Assembly (NCBI RefSeq): GCF_014211915.1
Contig: NZ_CP060039.1
Location: 1,240,001-1,304,000 of the forward strand
Reading direction: 5' to 3'
Source of the DNA: Burkholderia cenocepacia
GTDB taxonomy: Bacteria > Pseudomonadota > Gammaproteobacteria > Burkholderiales > Burkholderiaceae
Length of the DNA stretch: 64,000 nucleotides
In this document: positions 9,280 to 19,307 of the stretch, piece after piece
Layout of the letters: each line of letters starts with the position of its first letter
How positions within the stretch are numbered: the first letter of the stretch is position 1
The notes under the pieces: generated by a model
Seen by the model: only the letters and a program-made list of their open reading frames with translations
Databases searched by the model: none
What the model was told of the DNA's origin: nothing
Made by a program: the position numbers and the translations under genes

Positions 9280-9363
9280 GCGGATATCGGGATTCTCAAA
9301 AAGTTGTCGGGTGCTGCCGGGCAGATGGGTGGGCCGCGCGGCGTTTCAAACGGTGCGGCGGAT

Positions 9364-10191
9364 TCAGGTCAGCACGCGGTGCCGCCACGCGGGCAGGCTC
9401 TGGCGTACGTCGGCGATGCGTTGCGGATCGAGCGTGCCGAGCACGACGCTGGCGCCCTCGTCGCGCACCGCGACGATCTCGCCCCACGGGTCGATCAGCA
9501 TGCTGTGGCCCCACGTGCGCCGGCCGTTCTCGTGCTTGCCGCCCTGCGCGGCCGCGAGCACGTAGCACTGGTTCTCGACGGCCCGCGCGCGCAGCAGCAT
9601 TTCCCAGTGCGCGCGGCCCGTCGTATACGTAAACGCCGACGGCACGACCATCAGCGCGCAGTCGCCCATGCGGCGATACAGCTCCGGAAAGCGGAGATCG
9701 TAACAGACCGACAGGCCGACCTGCCCGAACGGCGCATCGAACGCGACGACCGTGTCGCCCGCGCGGATCGTGCGCGCCTCGTCGAACGATTCGTCGCCTT
9801 TCTCGAAGTTGAACAGGTGAATCTTGTCGTAGCGTGCGGCCTCGGTGCCGGACGGATCGAACACGAGCGTCGTGTTCAGCACGCGATCGGGTTCCGGCGC
9901 CTTCAGCGGCAGCGTGCCGCCGATCACCCAGATGCCGTGGCGGCGCGCGGCGTCGGCGAGGAACTGCTGGATCGGGCCATCCCGGTACGGTTCGGCGAGC
10001 GCGAGCTTGTCGGTGTCGCGGTGGCCCATGAAGCAGAAGTACTCGGGCAGCAGCACGAGTTGCGCGCCTTCACCGGCGGCTTCCGCGATCAGGCGGCGCG
10101 CTTCGGCGAGATTGCGGGTGACGTCCGGCGTGCTCACCATCTGCAGCGCGGCGACCTGGAAGGGCGTGGCGGAACGGGCGGGGTCGGTCAT
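9364..10191 (-). CDS. Nitrilase-family carbon-nitrogen hydrolase (probable deaminated-glutathione amidase)
   Basis: 275 residues from the ATG at 10191 (MTDPARSATPFQVAALQM). The catalytic Glu-Lys-Cys triad of the nitrilase superfamily is visible: E50 (LLPEYF), K123 (YDKIHLF) and C163 (SVCYDLRFPE). The sequence resembles Nit1/NitC-type amidases that hydrolyse deaminated glutathione, a metabolite-repair role; this specificity is inferred. It lies between yhdP (62 bp upstream) and tldD, probably in one operon. Confidence 0.88.
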   Translation of the reverse strand: MTDPARSATPFQVAALQMVSTPDVTRNLAEARRLIAEAAGEGAQLVLLPEYFCFMGHRDTDKLALAEPYRDGPIQQFLADAARRHGIWVIGGTLPLKAPEPDRVLNTTLVFDPSGTEAARYDKIHLFNFEKGDESFDEARTIRAGDTVVAFDAPFGQVGLSVCYDLRFPELYRRMGDCALMVVPSAFTYTTGRAHWEMLLRARAVENQCYVLAAAQGGKHENGRRTWGHSMLIDPWGEIVAVRDEGASVVLGTLDPQRIADVRQSLPAWRHRVLT

Positions 10192-10253
10192 CGCGGAATC
10201 GGTTGCGTCATAAATGGGGTGCGGCCCGGCGCGCTGCGCGGGTCGATGCGCGC

Positions 10254-13200
10254 TCAATGGCTCGAGGCATCGGCCGGACCGTGATTCATCTTACCCTGAT
10301 CGCTTCCCACCCGCTCGATGTGCGGGTGCGCCCACGAGCCGGTGATCGCGTAGTCGAGCGCGAACGCGCGCGACAGCGTCTGGGACAGCGCGTAGTTCGC
10401 GGCCAGCACGCCGACGCCGAGCAGCGGGTTGATGATGGCCGCCCCGATCGCGGCGGCGCCCGCGCTGATCTTCGGCGCGACGTGCGCATGCAGGTCCTGC
10501 GTTTCGGTGCCGAGATCGACCGCGCCGCGCACGGTGACGTTCGCGGGGCCCGTCATCATCGAGAAGTCGTCGGTGCGCGCGATCCCGTTCGAAATCCGGC
10601 CGGTACCGGTGATCTTGTCGAACGGCAGCCCCTTGCCGACCACGTCGCGGAAATTCAGCGTCAGGAAGCGCGCGAGGCTCTGCAGGCTCAGCACGCCGAG
10701 CAGTTTCGCCGCGCCGGGGTCGACCTTCAGGATCTTCCCGTGTTCGAGGTCGAGCGCGACCTGGCCGCCGAGCGACGGGAAGTCGACCGCGGTCGGGCCG
10801 CCGCGCCAGCCGACCTTGCCCGTGACCGAGCCGTGACCGTCCGCGAGCGTGCGCGGCAGGCCGACCCGGTCGAGCAGCGCGCCCGCGTTGTCGATGTCGA
10901 GCTTGAAGTCGAACACGGTGCGGCGCGGCGCGTCGTTTTCGTCGGCGCCGCGGGCCAGCGCGCGGCGCGAGGTGCGCCAGTTGCCGGTCGCCGTGAGTTT
11001 TGCGGCCGGGTTCGCCAGTTCCAGCTTGTCGAGTTGCCAAACGGGCGTGCCGTCTTCGTCGATGTTGCGCGCGTTGACGACGAGCCGGCCGATGTCGTGA
11101 TCGCGCGCGACGACCTGGTCGACGATCAGGTCGATCGACGGCATCGGGCGGTCGGTCGGCGTCGGCAGGTTCATCGCGCGGCCGACGAGGTCGTGCTGCG
11201 AACTCTGCGGCACGACCAGCTTCGCGAGCCGCGCGTTCAGCACGCCCGCGCCGTTGTGACCGCCGCCCGGCGCCCACGACAGGTAGCCCGAGACCTGGTT
11301 CGACGCGATGTTCGCCTGCCAGAGGTCGTCGACGTGCGACGCGCCGACGATCACGTTCTCCCAGTTGCGCTTGAGCAGCTTCAGCGTGCCGAAATGGAAC
11401 GCGAAGCGCTTCGGCGCGAAGCTCGCGAAATCGACGCGCGGCGCGGCCTGCGGTTCCGGTGCGCGCGGCGTGTCGGGCTGCAGCGTGTGGGCGAGGGCGA
11501 GCCACGCGTCGGCGTCCAGTTCGGCGACGTCGACGGCCGCGCTCACGCCGTCCTGCGGCATGTCGGGCATCCGGTGGATGCCCATCGCGCCGCGCACCGC
11601 GCGCAGCGGCTGGCCGCGCGTCGCGTCGAGCAGGTAGGTCGCGGTCACCGGGCCGAGCGTCAGGTCGGCATGTTCGAGGCGTTTGCCGTCCACCTGCGGC
11701 GCCGGCTGCAGCGTGAAGCGGAACGGCATCGGCGTGCCGGCCGGTTTCGCGAACGGCGCCGGGAAGTTCAGCGCGACGCCCGTCAGGTCGGATTGCGCGC
11801 TGACGTCGGGCAGGCGGCCCGGCGCGCCGCGCACCGCGACCTTGTACGGTGCGTCGCCGACCACGTGCTCGAGCAGCGCGGCGGCCGCGCCGTGCAGGTT
11901 CAGGCCGCGCGCGGCGTCGAGCGCGAGCCGGCCGTCGACGTCCACCGCGTACGGGCCGTGCGACCGGAAGGTGCCGTTCGCGCGCACCGGGCCGCCGAGG
12001 AAGCGCCCCGACAGCGCGTGCAGCGACGCGCCGGCCTCGGTGAAGCGCACGCTGCCGCGCAGGGCCGACAGCGGCGGCACGCCGCTCGTCGACAGCGTGT
12101 TGCCGCCGAACGCGAGCGCGCCTTCGACGTGCGTGTGCGGATGAGGGACGTGTTGCGGAATCGTGATCTTCAGCGCGAGCGACGCGGGGCCCTGCGCGTC
12201 GATCCGCTGGCCGATATGGTTGCTCATCGTGCCGAGCGAGCTGTTGTCCGCGTAGTCGATCAGGTCGGTGAGCGGGCCCTGCGCATGGCCGTCGATGATC
12301 AGCGGCGAGTGCGACGGATTGCCGAGGTCGTCGATGCGGCCCGCGACCTTCGTCAGCGCGACGCGCTTGTAGTGCGCGCGCTCGATGTCGAAACGCAGCT
12401 TGTTCTGCGCGAGTTCGAACACGCCGTCGATCCCGTCGAGCGCCGGCCAGACGCTCGGCGTGCCGTTCGCGAGCTTGCGCGGCGGGTACGGCGTCGGCTC
12501 GAAGCGGCCGCCGGTGAACGGCGCGACGATATGGAACACGCCGGCGTCCGGCTCGTGTTCGAACGGGAATTTCTCGAGCGGGCCGCGCGCGACGATCGAC
12601 GCGCCCTTGCTCACGGTGCCGTCTTGCAATGCGTGGCCGAGATAGTCGCGCAGGTGCTCGGACATCCCGGTCGGCAGGTAGCGCGGAATGCGCGCGACCG
12701 ACGCGCGGGCGAAATCGGCGCGCAGGTCGAGCGTGCCGCGGCCGTGGCCGGGGTTCGTGTACGAGCCCGACACCGCGATTTCGGCATCGGGATTCGACAC
12801 GAGCAGGTCGGGCAGCGACACGTCGACGCGCGCATGCTTGTCGCCGGGCGCGGGCGTGATCGTCCATTTGGCATTGCCGCGCAACCGGTCGAACGTCAGG
12901 CGCGGCTCGTCGAATTCGCCGGGCACGGTGACCGCCGCTTTGACGGTGTCGATATGCGCGGAGCCGCCCGTCTCGTTTGCATCGACGCGGCCCCACAGGT
13001 TCTCGACGCCCGGCCAGCCGGCGCGCGGGTGACCGCGCGGCGAGAGCCCGGGCGGCGGCTCCTGCGCGGCGAAGCTGATGCCTTGCAGATCGCCGAGGAA
13101 GCGGTAGCGGACGATCGGCGCGGCGCCCATGCGCCGCTCCTCGTCGGCGAGATCGGCATGCGCGGGTTTCGCGCGCTCGACCTCGATGTGATAGTTCGAC

Positions 13201-14453
13201 ACCATCCCGCGCGGGTCGATCTTGATCAGCTCGTTGCGCAGGCGCGCCGGCAGCGGCAGCCCGCGGATGAATTCGCTGAGGATGCCGAGATCGACGCGGT
13301 CGCCGACCACGCTGAGCAGTTGCCCCTGGTTCGCGGTCGGCACGCGGTAGCGTGCCGTCAGCGTCGACAGCGCGAGCGAGCGAGCGAGCGGCGTGCCGTC
13401 CGGCAGCGGCGGCTGGCCGAGCTCCGCATTGAAGCGGGTCAGGTGCAGCGTGTAGTCGTGCCCCGCATCGAGCACCATGTCCCAGCCGAAGCCGACCGTC
13501 GGCACGTCGAGCCGCGGCTGCGTCGGGCGCACGCGCAGCGCGACGTCGGCGCCTTGCAGGTCGCCGCCCGCCGAGCGCAGGTGGCCGTCGCCGAAGGTCG
13601 CCCAGATCGCGTTGTCGATCCGGCCCGCATGGATCGTGAGCGGCACGTCGAGATAGCGCGTGAGCGTCTGCAGGTCGACGGGGCCGGTCGACAGGTAGGC
13701 GTCGCCGGTCCAGTTCGCCGGCTTGCCGATCGGCGCGAGCGGTTTGTGCTTGAAGCGCGCGCGGAAATCGAGCGGGCCGAGCAGCAGCGTGCCGTTCGCG
13801 GGCGCCTGCAGCGCGGCCTTGTGCACGCGGCCGTCGTTGAGCACCGCGATCCGGATGCCGGACAGCACGAGCTCCGGCGCGGCGTGCTGCGCATCGCGCC
13901 AGCGCAGCGTGCCGCCGCGCAGCACGATCGCCTCCTGTTTCAGCAGCCAGGTGCCGAACGTGTCGTTGCCGCCGTGGGTGGTGGCGACGCCGACGCCCGC
14001 GACGCTCAGCGAGCCGTCGGCCGCCCGCGCGACCACGAGATCGGGCTGGTCGACGATCAGGCTCGACAGCGCGGGCGACAGCCGCAGCAGCGACATCCAC
14101 GACAGCGCGGCCGTCGCGTGCGGCACCGACAGCGCGACCTTGCCGTCACGGCCGCGAATCGTCAGGTTCGTGAGTTCGACGCCCGGCTGCATGCCGGACC
14201 AGTTCGGGGAAAGCTTGCCGATCGAAAGTTGGGCGTGGAGCTTGTCGGACACGGCGCGCTCGATGCGCGGGCGGAATTCGTCGATGCGGGGCAGCACCAC
14301 GTAGCGCAGCCCGAGGAAGGCGCCGGACGCGATGAAGTAGGTGCCGATCCCGACTGCCAGCGTCACCCTGAACACGCGACGCAGGACCGGATGATCGTGC
14401 TTCGGAGGTCCCGCTTCGGGCGCAGCTACGGCGGATTCCTGACGGTCGGACAT
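10254..14453 (-). CDS. yhdP: YhdP family protein (AsmA-like envelope lipid transport)
   Basis: 1399 residues. A short basic N-terminal tail is followed by one membrane segment (about residues 25-50, VFRVTLAVGIGTYFIASGAF) and a very long periplasmic part, ending in the AsmA-like C-terminal region with repeated beta-strand patterns. YhdP and its relatives TamB and YdbH are inner-membrane-anchored bridges that move phospholipids towards the outer membrane. The length is slightly above the E. coli protein. It heads the yhdP-nitrilase-tldD group and is divergent from glnE (233 bp between the starts). Confidence 0.92.
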   Translation of the reverse strand: MSDRQESAVAAPEAGPPKHDHPVLRRVFRVTLAVGIGTYFIASGAFLGLRYVVLPRIDEFRPRIERAVSDKLHAQLSIGKLSPNWSGMQPGVELTNLTIRGRDGKVALSVPHATAALSWMSLLRLSPALSSLIVDQPDLVVARAADGSLSVAGVGVATTHGGNDTFGTWLLKQEAIVLRGGTLRWRDAQHAAPELVLSGIRIAVLNDGRVHKAALQAPANGTLLLGPLDFRARFKHKPLAPIGKPANWTGDAYLSTGPVDLQTLTRYLDVPLTIHAGRIDNAIWATFGDGHLRSAGGDLQGADVALRVRPTQPRLDVPTVGFGWDMVLDAGHDYTLHLTRFNAELGQPPLPDGTPLARSLALSTLTARYRVPTANQGQLLSVVGDRVDLGILSEFIRGLPLPARLRNELIKIDPRGMVSNYHIEVERAKPAHADLADEERRMGAAPIVRYRFLGDLQGISFAAQEPPPGLSPRGHPRAGWPGVENLWGRVDANETGGSAHIDTVKAAVTVPGEFDEPRLTFDRLRGNAKWTITPAPGDKHARVDVSLPDLLVSNPDAEIAVSGSYTNPGHGRGTLDLRADFARASVARIPRYLPTGMSEHLRDYLGHALQDGTVSKGASIVARGPLEKFPFEHEPDAGVFHIVAPFTGGRFEPTPYPPRKLANGTPSVWPALDGIDGVFELAQNKLRFDIERAHYKRVALTKVAGRIDDLGNPSHSPLIIDGHAQGPLTDLIDYADNSSLGTMSNHIGQRIDAQGPASLALKITIPQHVPHPHTHVEGALAFGGNTLSTSGVPPLSALRGSVRFTEAGASLHALSGRFLGGPVRANGTFRSHGPYAVDVDGRLALDAARGLNLHGAAAALLEHVVGDAPYKVAVRGAPGRLPDVSAQSDLTGVALNFPAPFAKPAGTPMPFRFTLQPAPQVDGKRLEHADLTLGPVTATYLLDATRGQPLRAVRGAMGIHRMPDMPQDGVSAAVDVAELDADAWLALAHTLQPDTPRAPEPQAAPRVDFASFAPKRFAFHFGTLKLLKRNWENVIVGASHVDDLWQANIASNQVSGYLSWAPGGGHNGAGVLNARLAKLVVPQSSQHDLVGRAMNLPTPTDRPMPSIDLIVDQVVARDHDIGRLVVNARNIDEDGTPVWQLDKLELANPAAKLTATGNWRTSRRALARGADENDAPRRTVFDFKLDIDNAGALLDRVGLPRTLADGHGSVTGKVGWRGGPTAVDFPSLGGQVALDLEHGKILKVDPGAAKLLGVLSLQSLARFLTLNFRDVVGKGLPFDKITGTGRISNGIARTDDFSMMTGPANVTVRGAVDLGTETQDLHAHVAPKISAGAAAIGAAIINPLLGVGVLAANYALSQTLSRAFALDYAITGSWAHPHIERVGSDQGKMNHGPADASSH

Positions 14454-14686
14454 GCGGCGGACGGGCGGCGATATGGTAGTTTTGCAGATTGACGTTGAAA
14501 TGTATCACAGGGGTTCGTGCCGGCGGCCGTTGGGGGCAGCACGGCACGGGCTTTCCGGCGCGCGGTGTCGCGACGGGCGCGTGCGCGTCCGGCGGGGCCG
14601 CGCCGAGTCCATGAGGCTGGCCGGCAGCGGGGCGCGCACACGCCGGTTCGCTGCCGGCCGGCCTTTTCCGCCAGGCCCGCTTCTCG

Positions 14687-17494
14687 ATGACCGACGCATC
14701 CGCCCTGATCAGCACGTCCTATTCCCGATACCTTGCCCGCGCGGCTGCCGCGCGGCCCGCGCTGGCCGAACAGATTGCCGCGTGGGCGGCCGCGCCGCTC
14801 GGCCGCGCGCAGCTCGACGCGCGCCTGACCGAACTGCTCGCGACGCCCGCCGGCACGGCCGCGCCGGGCGAGGAGCAACTGAAGCGCGCGCTGCGGCAGT
14901 TGCGCGCCGAGGCGTTCGGCGCGGTCGCGGAACGCGACCTGCGCGGGCTGGCGGACGTCGCCGAGGTCACCGGCGCGATGACCGATCTCGCCGAAGTGGC
15001 CGTGCAGCGCTCGCTCGCGCTGCTGTCGGCCGAACTCGAGGCGCTGTACGGCGAGCCGCGCGGCGCCGACGGCCAGCGCGTCGTGCTCGGCGTGGTCGGG
15101 ATGGGCAAGCTCGGCGGCCGCGAGTTGAACGTGTCGTCGGACATCGACCTGATCTTCGTCTACGAGGACGACGGCGAAACCACCGGCGGCACGCGGTCGC
15201 CGCTGTCCACGCAGGAATACTTCACGCGGCTCGGCCGGCGCCTGATCGGCGTGCTGTCCGAGGTCACGGCCGACGGCTACGTGTTTCGCGTCGACATGCG
15301 GCTGCGCCCGAACGGCGATTCGGGGCCGCTCGTCTGCAGCATCGGCATGCTCGAGGAATATTTCTACGTGCAGGGGCGCGAGTGGGAGCGCTATGCGTGG
15401 ATCAAGGGGCGGCTCGTGTCGGAAGGCGACAGCGACGCCGCGCAGCGGCTGGCGGCGCAGCTGGAATCGATCGTCAAGCCGTTCGTCTACCGTCGCTATC
15501 TCGATTTCGGCGTGATCGGTGCGATCCGTTCGCTGCACCAGCAGATCCGGCACGAAGCCGCGCGGCGCGCGTCGATGCGGCCCGACAAGGCCGACGACAT
15601 CAAGCTCGGGCGCGGCGGGATCCGCGAGATCGAGTTCAGCGCGCAGGTATTCCAGCTGATCCGCGGCGGCCAGGATGCGGAATTCCGCGTGCGGCCGACG
15701 CTCGCGGTGCTGCGGCATGCGCAGGCGCGCGGGCTGATCGGCGACGACGTGTGCGCGCGCCTGACCGATGCCTACAATTTCCTGCGTACGCTCGAGCACC
15801 GGCTGCAGTACCGCAACGATGCGCAGACGCACGCGATGCCGGTCGAGCCCGACGAGCGCGCGGCGCTGGCCGCGTCGCTCGGTTTTGCCGACTATGCGGC
15901 GCTGATGACGGTGCTGGACGAACACCGGAACTTCGTCGAGGCGCAGTTCGACCAGATCTTCGCGGACAAGGTGAAGGGCGGCGGCCCTTGCACGGCGGGT
16001 GACGACACGGCAGCCGCGTGGATCTGGAGCGGCGCGCTGGCCGACGACGGCGAGGACGACGCGCTGGTCGCGCGCCTCGACGGCCTCGGGTTCGCCGATC
16101 CGGCCGCCGTGCTCGCGCGGCTGCGCGCGATCTGGCAGTCGTCGCGCTATACCGGGCTGCCGGAAAAGAGCCGGCAGCGCTTCGACAGCGTCGCGCAGCG
16201 CGCGCTCGACGCCGCGCCGACGATCGACGCCGCGCGCCGCGACGACACGATCGTGCGCCTGTTCGATCTGCTCGAGACGGTGAGCCGGCGCGGCGTCTAT
16301 CTCGCGCTGCTGACCGAATATCCGGCGGCGCTCGACCGTGTGCTGTCGGTGCTCGGCGCGACGCGCTGGGGCGGCGGCTACCTGATCCGCCACCCGCAGC
16401 TGCTCGACGAATTGCTCGATGACGAGGCGATCGCGAGCCCGTTCGACTGGCCCGCGTTCAAGGATGCGCTGCGCGCGCGGCTCGCGGCGGCCGACGGCCC
16501 CGAGCAGCAGATGGACCTGCTGCGCCACGCGCAGCACGCGGAGGTGTTCCGGATCCTGCTGATCGACCTGGCCGGGCAACTGTCGGTCGAGCATGTGAGC
16601 GACCGGCTGTCCGAGCTGGCCGACGCGGTGCTCGACGTGACGATCGAAGTCGTCTGGTCGCAGCTCGCGAAGCGCCACCGCGACGTGCCGAAGTTCGCGG
16701 TGATCGCGTACGGCAAGCTGGGCGGCAAGGAGCTCGGCTACGCGTCGGATCTCGACCTGATCTTCCTGTACGACGACCCGGACGAGCGCTCGGCGGACGT
16801 CTACACGACCTTCACGCGGCGCCTGATCACGTGGCTCACGACCGCGACCGGCGCGGGCGCGCTGTTCGACATCGACCTGCGGCTGCGGCCGAACGGCGAG
16901 GCCGGGCTGCTCGTCACCGATCTCGACGCGTTCCGCCGCTACCAGTTGCGCGAGGGCGATGCGGCGAACACCGCGTGGGTGTGGGAGCACCAGGCGCTGA
17001 CGCGCGCCCGCTACAGCGCGGGCGACGCGCAGATCGGCGCGGCTTTCGAGGCGATCCGCCAGCAGGTGCTGACGACGCCGCGCGACGGCGGCGTGCTCGC
17101 GAAGGAGATCGTCGATATGCGCGGCAAGGTGTTCGCCGGCCATCCGAACCACACCGAGCTGTTCGACCTGAAGCACGATCGCGGCGGGATGGTCGACATC
17201 GAGTTCATCGTCCAGTACTGGGTGCTGCTGCATGCGTCGAGCGACGCGGAGCTGATCCGCAATACCGGCAACATCGCGCTGCTGCGCGAGGTCGCGCGTT
17301 TCGGGCTGATGGGCGAGGACGAGGCCGAGCGTGTCGGCGCGGCGTACCGCAAGTACCGGAAGCTCCAGCACAAGCTGCGGCTCGACGGGATGGAGAAGGC
17401 ACGCGTCGATCCGGCAGTGGTGGCCGACGAGCGGGCGGCCGTGACGGCGCTGTGGGAGCGCGTGTTCGGGGCCGTTGATGTTCAGGGCGGCTGA
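14687..17494 (+). CDS. glnE: Bifunctional glutamine synthetase adenylyltransferase/adenylyl-removing enzyme
   Basis: 935 residues, full length for GlnE. Two nucleotidyltransferase modules are present: MGKLGGRELNVSSDIDL (acidic pair near residues 152-154) in the N-terminal deadenylylating half, and YGKLGGKELGYASDLDL (near residue 687) in the C-terminal adenylylating half. It reversibly adenylylates glutamine synthetase GlnA in response to PII and glutamine, setting ammonium assimilation. The ATG at 14687 gives MTDASALIST. No terminator was seen directly after it other than the hairpin belonging to recN on the opposite strand. Confidence 0.95.
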   Translation: MTDASALISTSYSRYLARAAAARPALAEQIAAWAAAPLGRAQLDARLTELLATPAGTAAPGEEQLKRALRQLRAEAFGAVAERDLRGLADVAEVTGAMTDLAEVAVQRSLALLSAELEALYGEPRGADGQRVVLGVVGMGKLGGRELNVSSDIDLIFVYEDDGETTGGTRSPLSTQEYFTRLGRRLIGVLSEVTADGYVFRVDMRLRPNGDSGPLVCSIGMLEEYFYVQGREWERYAWIKGRLVSEGDSDAAQRLAAQLESIVKPFVYRRYLDFGVIGAIRSLHQQIRHEAARRASMRPDKADDIKLGRGGIREIEFSAQVFQLIRGGQDAEFRVRPTLAVLRHAQARGLIGDDVCARLTDAYNFLRTLEHRLQYRNDAQTHAMPVEPDERAALAASLGFADYAALMTVLDEHRNFVEAQFDQIFADKVKGGGPCTAGDDTAAAWIWSGALADDGEDDALVARLDGLGFADPAAVLARLRAIWQSSRYTGLPEKSRQRFDSVAQRALDAAPTIDAARRDDTIVRLFDLLETVSRRGVYLALLTEYPAALDRVLSVLGATRWGGGYLIRHPQLLDELLDDEAIASPFDWPAFKDALRARLAAADGPEQQMDLLRHAQHAEVFRILLIDLAGQLSVEHVSDRLSELADAVLDVTIEVVWSQLAKRHRDVPKFAVIAYGKLGGKELGYASDLDLIFLYDDPDERSADVYTTFTRRLITWLTTATGAGALFDIDLRLRPNGEAGLLVTDLDAFRRYQLREGDAANTAWVWEHQALTRARYSAGDAQIGAAFEAIRQQVLTTPRDGGVLAKEIVDMRGKVFAGHPNHTELFDLKHDRGGMVDIEFIVQYWVLLHASSDAELIRNTGNIALLREVARFGLMGEDEAERVGAAYRKYRKLQHKLRLDGMEKARVDPAVVADERAAVTALWERVFGAVDVQGG

Positions 17495-17582
17495 AACGGG
17501 CGTTTGAGGCGCGCGTTCGAATTCCACGGACGATTCCGCGGCGCAAGGCGGATGCGATCGAGCGGCCGATCGTCCGTCCGTG

Positions 17583-17610
17583 AAAAAAGACCGGCGCACA
17601 CGCCGGTCTT
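17583..17610 (-). terminator. Intrinsic terminator of recN
   Basis: A 10-bp stem (AAGACCGGCG and CGCCGGTCTT) with a 4-nt loop, followed on the minus strand by a T6 run. It lies 28 bp after the recN stop, between the convergent glnE and recN genes. Confidence 0.85.
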
Positions 17611-17638
17611 CCTGCATTCGGCCAACGCGGTGCCAGCG

Positions 17639-19288
17639 TCAGGCCGCCAGCATTTCCTTCGCGTGCTTGCGTGTGGTGGCCGTGATTTCGAGCCCGCCGA
17701 GCATCCGCGCGACTTCCTCGACGCGGCTCGCCTTGTCGAGCGCGACGACCGACGACACCGTGCCGCCGCGCTCGTCGGCGCCTTTCGCGACCTGGAAATG
17801 ATGGTCGCCGCGCGCGGCGACCTGCGGCAGGTGCGTCACGCACAGCACCTGGCGGTCGCGGCCGAGCTGGTGCAGCAGGCGGCCGACCACTTCGGCGACG
17901 CCGCCGCCGATCCCCGTGTCGACTTCGTCGAAGATCAGCGTCGGCGTCGGGCTCGCCGCGCTGGCGATCACCGCGAGCGCGAGGCTGATCCGTGCGAGCT
18001 CGCCGCCCGACGCGACCTTCGCGAGCGGCCGCAGCGGCACGCCCGGGTGCCCGGCCACGCGGAACTCCACCTGTTCGAGCCCGTGCGGGCCGCCGTCGAC
18101 GAGCGGCACGAGCGCGACTTCGAAGCTCCCGCCCGCCATCGACAATTCCTGCATGCCGGCCGTGACGGCCGTGCCGAGCGCCTTGGCCGCCTGCGCGCGC
18201 GCCTTCGACAGGCGTTTGGCGTCGGCGAGATAGGCTTCCCGCGCCTTGGCCTGCGCCGCCTCGAGCGCGCCGAGATCGGCGGCCGCGTCGAGCGCGGCGA
18301 GTTGCGCGCGGCGCGCCGCATGCTCTTCGTGCAGCGTGTCGGGCGGCAGCCGGAACTTGCGGGCGGTCGAGTGCAGCGCGTCGAGACGCGTTTCGACCTG
18401 CGCGAGCCGCTCCGGGTCGAGATCGACGCGCTGCGCGTAATGCGACAGCGAATAGACGGCTTCCTGCAACTGGATCTCGGCCGGCTCCAGCGACGCGAGC
18501 GCATCGCCGAGCGCGGTGTCGTAGTCGGCCAGGCTGCGCAGCTTCGACACGATCGCGCCGAGCTGCGCGAGCATCGCGTCGTCGGACTCGGACAGCGCGT
18601 TGAGCGCGCCGCGCACGCCTTCGATCAGGTTCGCCGAATGCGACAGGCGCTTGTGTTCGTTGCTGACTTCGTCCCATTCGCCGGCTTGCGGCGCGAGCTT
18701 GTCGAGTTCGGCGAGCTGCCACGCGAGCTTTTCGCGCTCGAGCTGCAGTTCGCGCTCGTGCGCCTTCGCGGCGTCGATCGCCTGCGTCGCGTCGCGCCAT
18801 ACGCGCCACGCGCGCGCGACGTTCGCGGCATCGGCGACGAGCCCCGCATGCGTGTCGAACAGCTCGCGCTGCGCGTCGGGCCGCATCAGCAGCTGGTGCG
18901 CGTGCTGGCCGTGGATGTCGACGAGCATCTCGCCGAGTTCGCGCAGTTGCGCGAGCGTCGCGCTGGTGCCGTTGATGAATGCGCGCGAACGGCCGTTCGC
19001 GTCGATCACGCGGCGCAGCATCACGCTGTCCTCGGCGTCGAACGCGTGTTCGTCGAGCCAGCGCGCGACGCGGTCGTGCGGCGTGAATTCGGCCGTGATG
19101 TCGGCGCGACCGCAGCCGGTGCGCACGACGCTCGCGTCGGCGCGTTCGCCGAGCGCGAGGGCCAGGGCGTCGATCAGGATCGATTTACCGGCGCCGGTTT
19201 CGCCGGAAAAGACGGAAAAGCCGCTGTCGAATTCGAGATCGAGCGCGGCGACGATGACGAAGTCGCGGATCGAGAGGTGGCGGAGCAT
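17639..19288 (-). CDS. recN: DNA repair protein RecN
   Basis: 549 residues, an SMC-like ATPase. It opens MLRHLSIRDFVIVAALDLEF, has the Walker A motif FSGETGAGKSIL near residues 28-39, a long central coiled-coil region (about 170-380) and the C-terminal signature VASGGELARISLAL followed by the Walker B LIFDEVDTGIGG. RecN helps hold broken DNA ends and sister chromatids together in recombinational repair of double-strand breaks. It starts 20 bp after nadK on the same strand, so both are likely cotranscribed. I did not find a LexA box immediately upstream. Confidence 0.95.
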   Translation of the reverse strand: MLRHLSIRDFVIVAALDLEFDSGFSVFSGETGAGKSILIDALALALGERADASVVRTGCGRADITAEFTPHDRVARWLDEHAFDAEDSVMLRRVIDANGRSRAFINGTSATLAQLRELGEMLVDIHGQHAHQLLMRPDAQRELFDTHAGLVADAANVARAWRVWRDATQAIDAAKAHERELQLEREKLAWQLAELDKLAPQAGEWDEVSNEHKRLSHSANLIEGVRGALNALSESDDAMLAQLGAIVSKLRSLADYDTALGDALASLEPAEIQLQEAVYSLSHYAQRVDLDPERLAQVETRLDALHSTARKFRLPPDTLHEEHAARRAQLAALDAAADLGALEAAQAKAREAYLADAKRLSKARAQAAKALGTAVTAGMQELSMAGGSFEVALVPLVDGGPHGLEQVEFRVAGHPGVPLRPLAKVASGGELARISLALAVIASAASPTPTLIFDEVDTGIGGGVAEVVGRLLHQLGRDRQVLCVTHLPQVAARGDHHFQVAKGADERGGTVSSVVALDKASRVEEVARMLGGLEITATTRKHAKEMLAA

Positions 19289-19307
19289 GGTGTCGGGAGC
19301 AGCGGCG

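Noticed and set aside
10203..14492. A 1429-codon open frame antisense to yhdP, and similar long antisense frames opposite glcD, tldD, recN and dnaK
   Set aside because: High GC makes stops rare in the other frames. The translations are Arg/Ala/His-rich without recognisable domains, and the opposite strand holds well-known genes.
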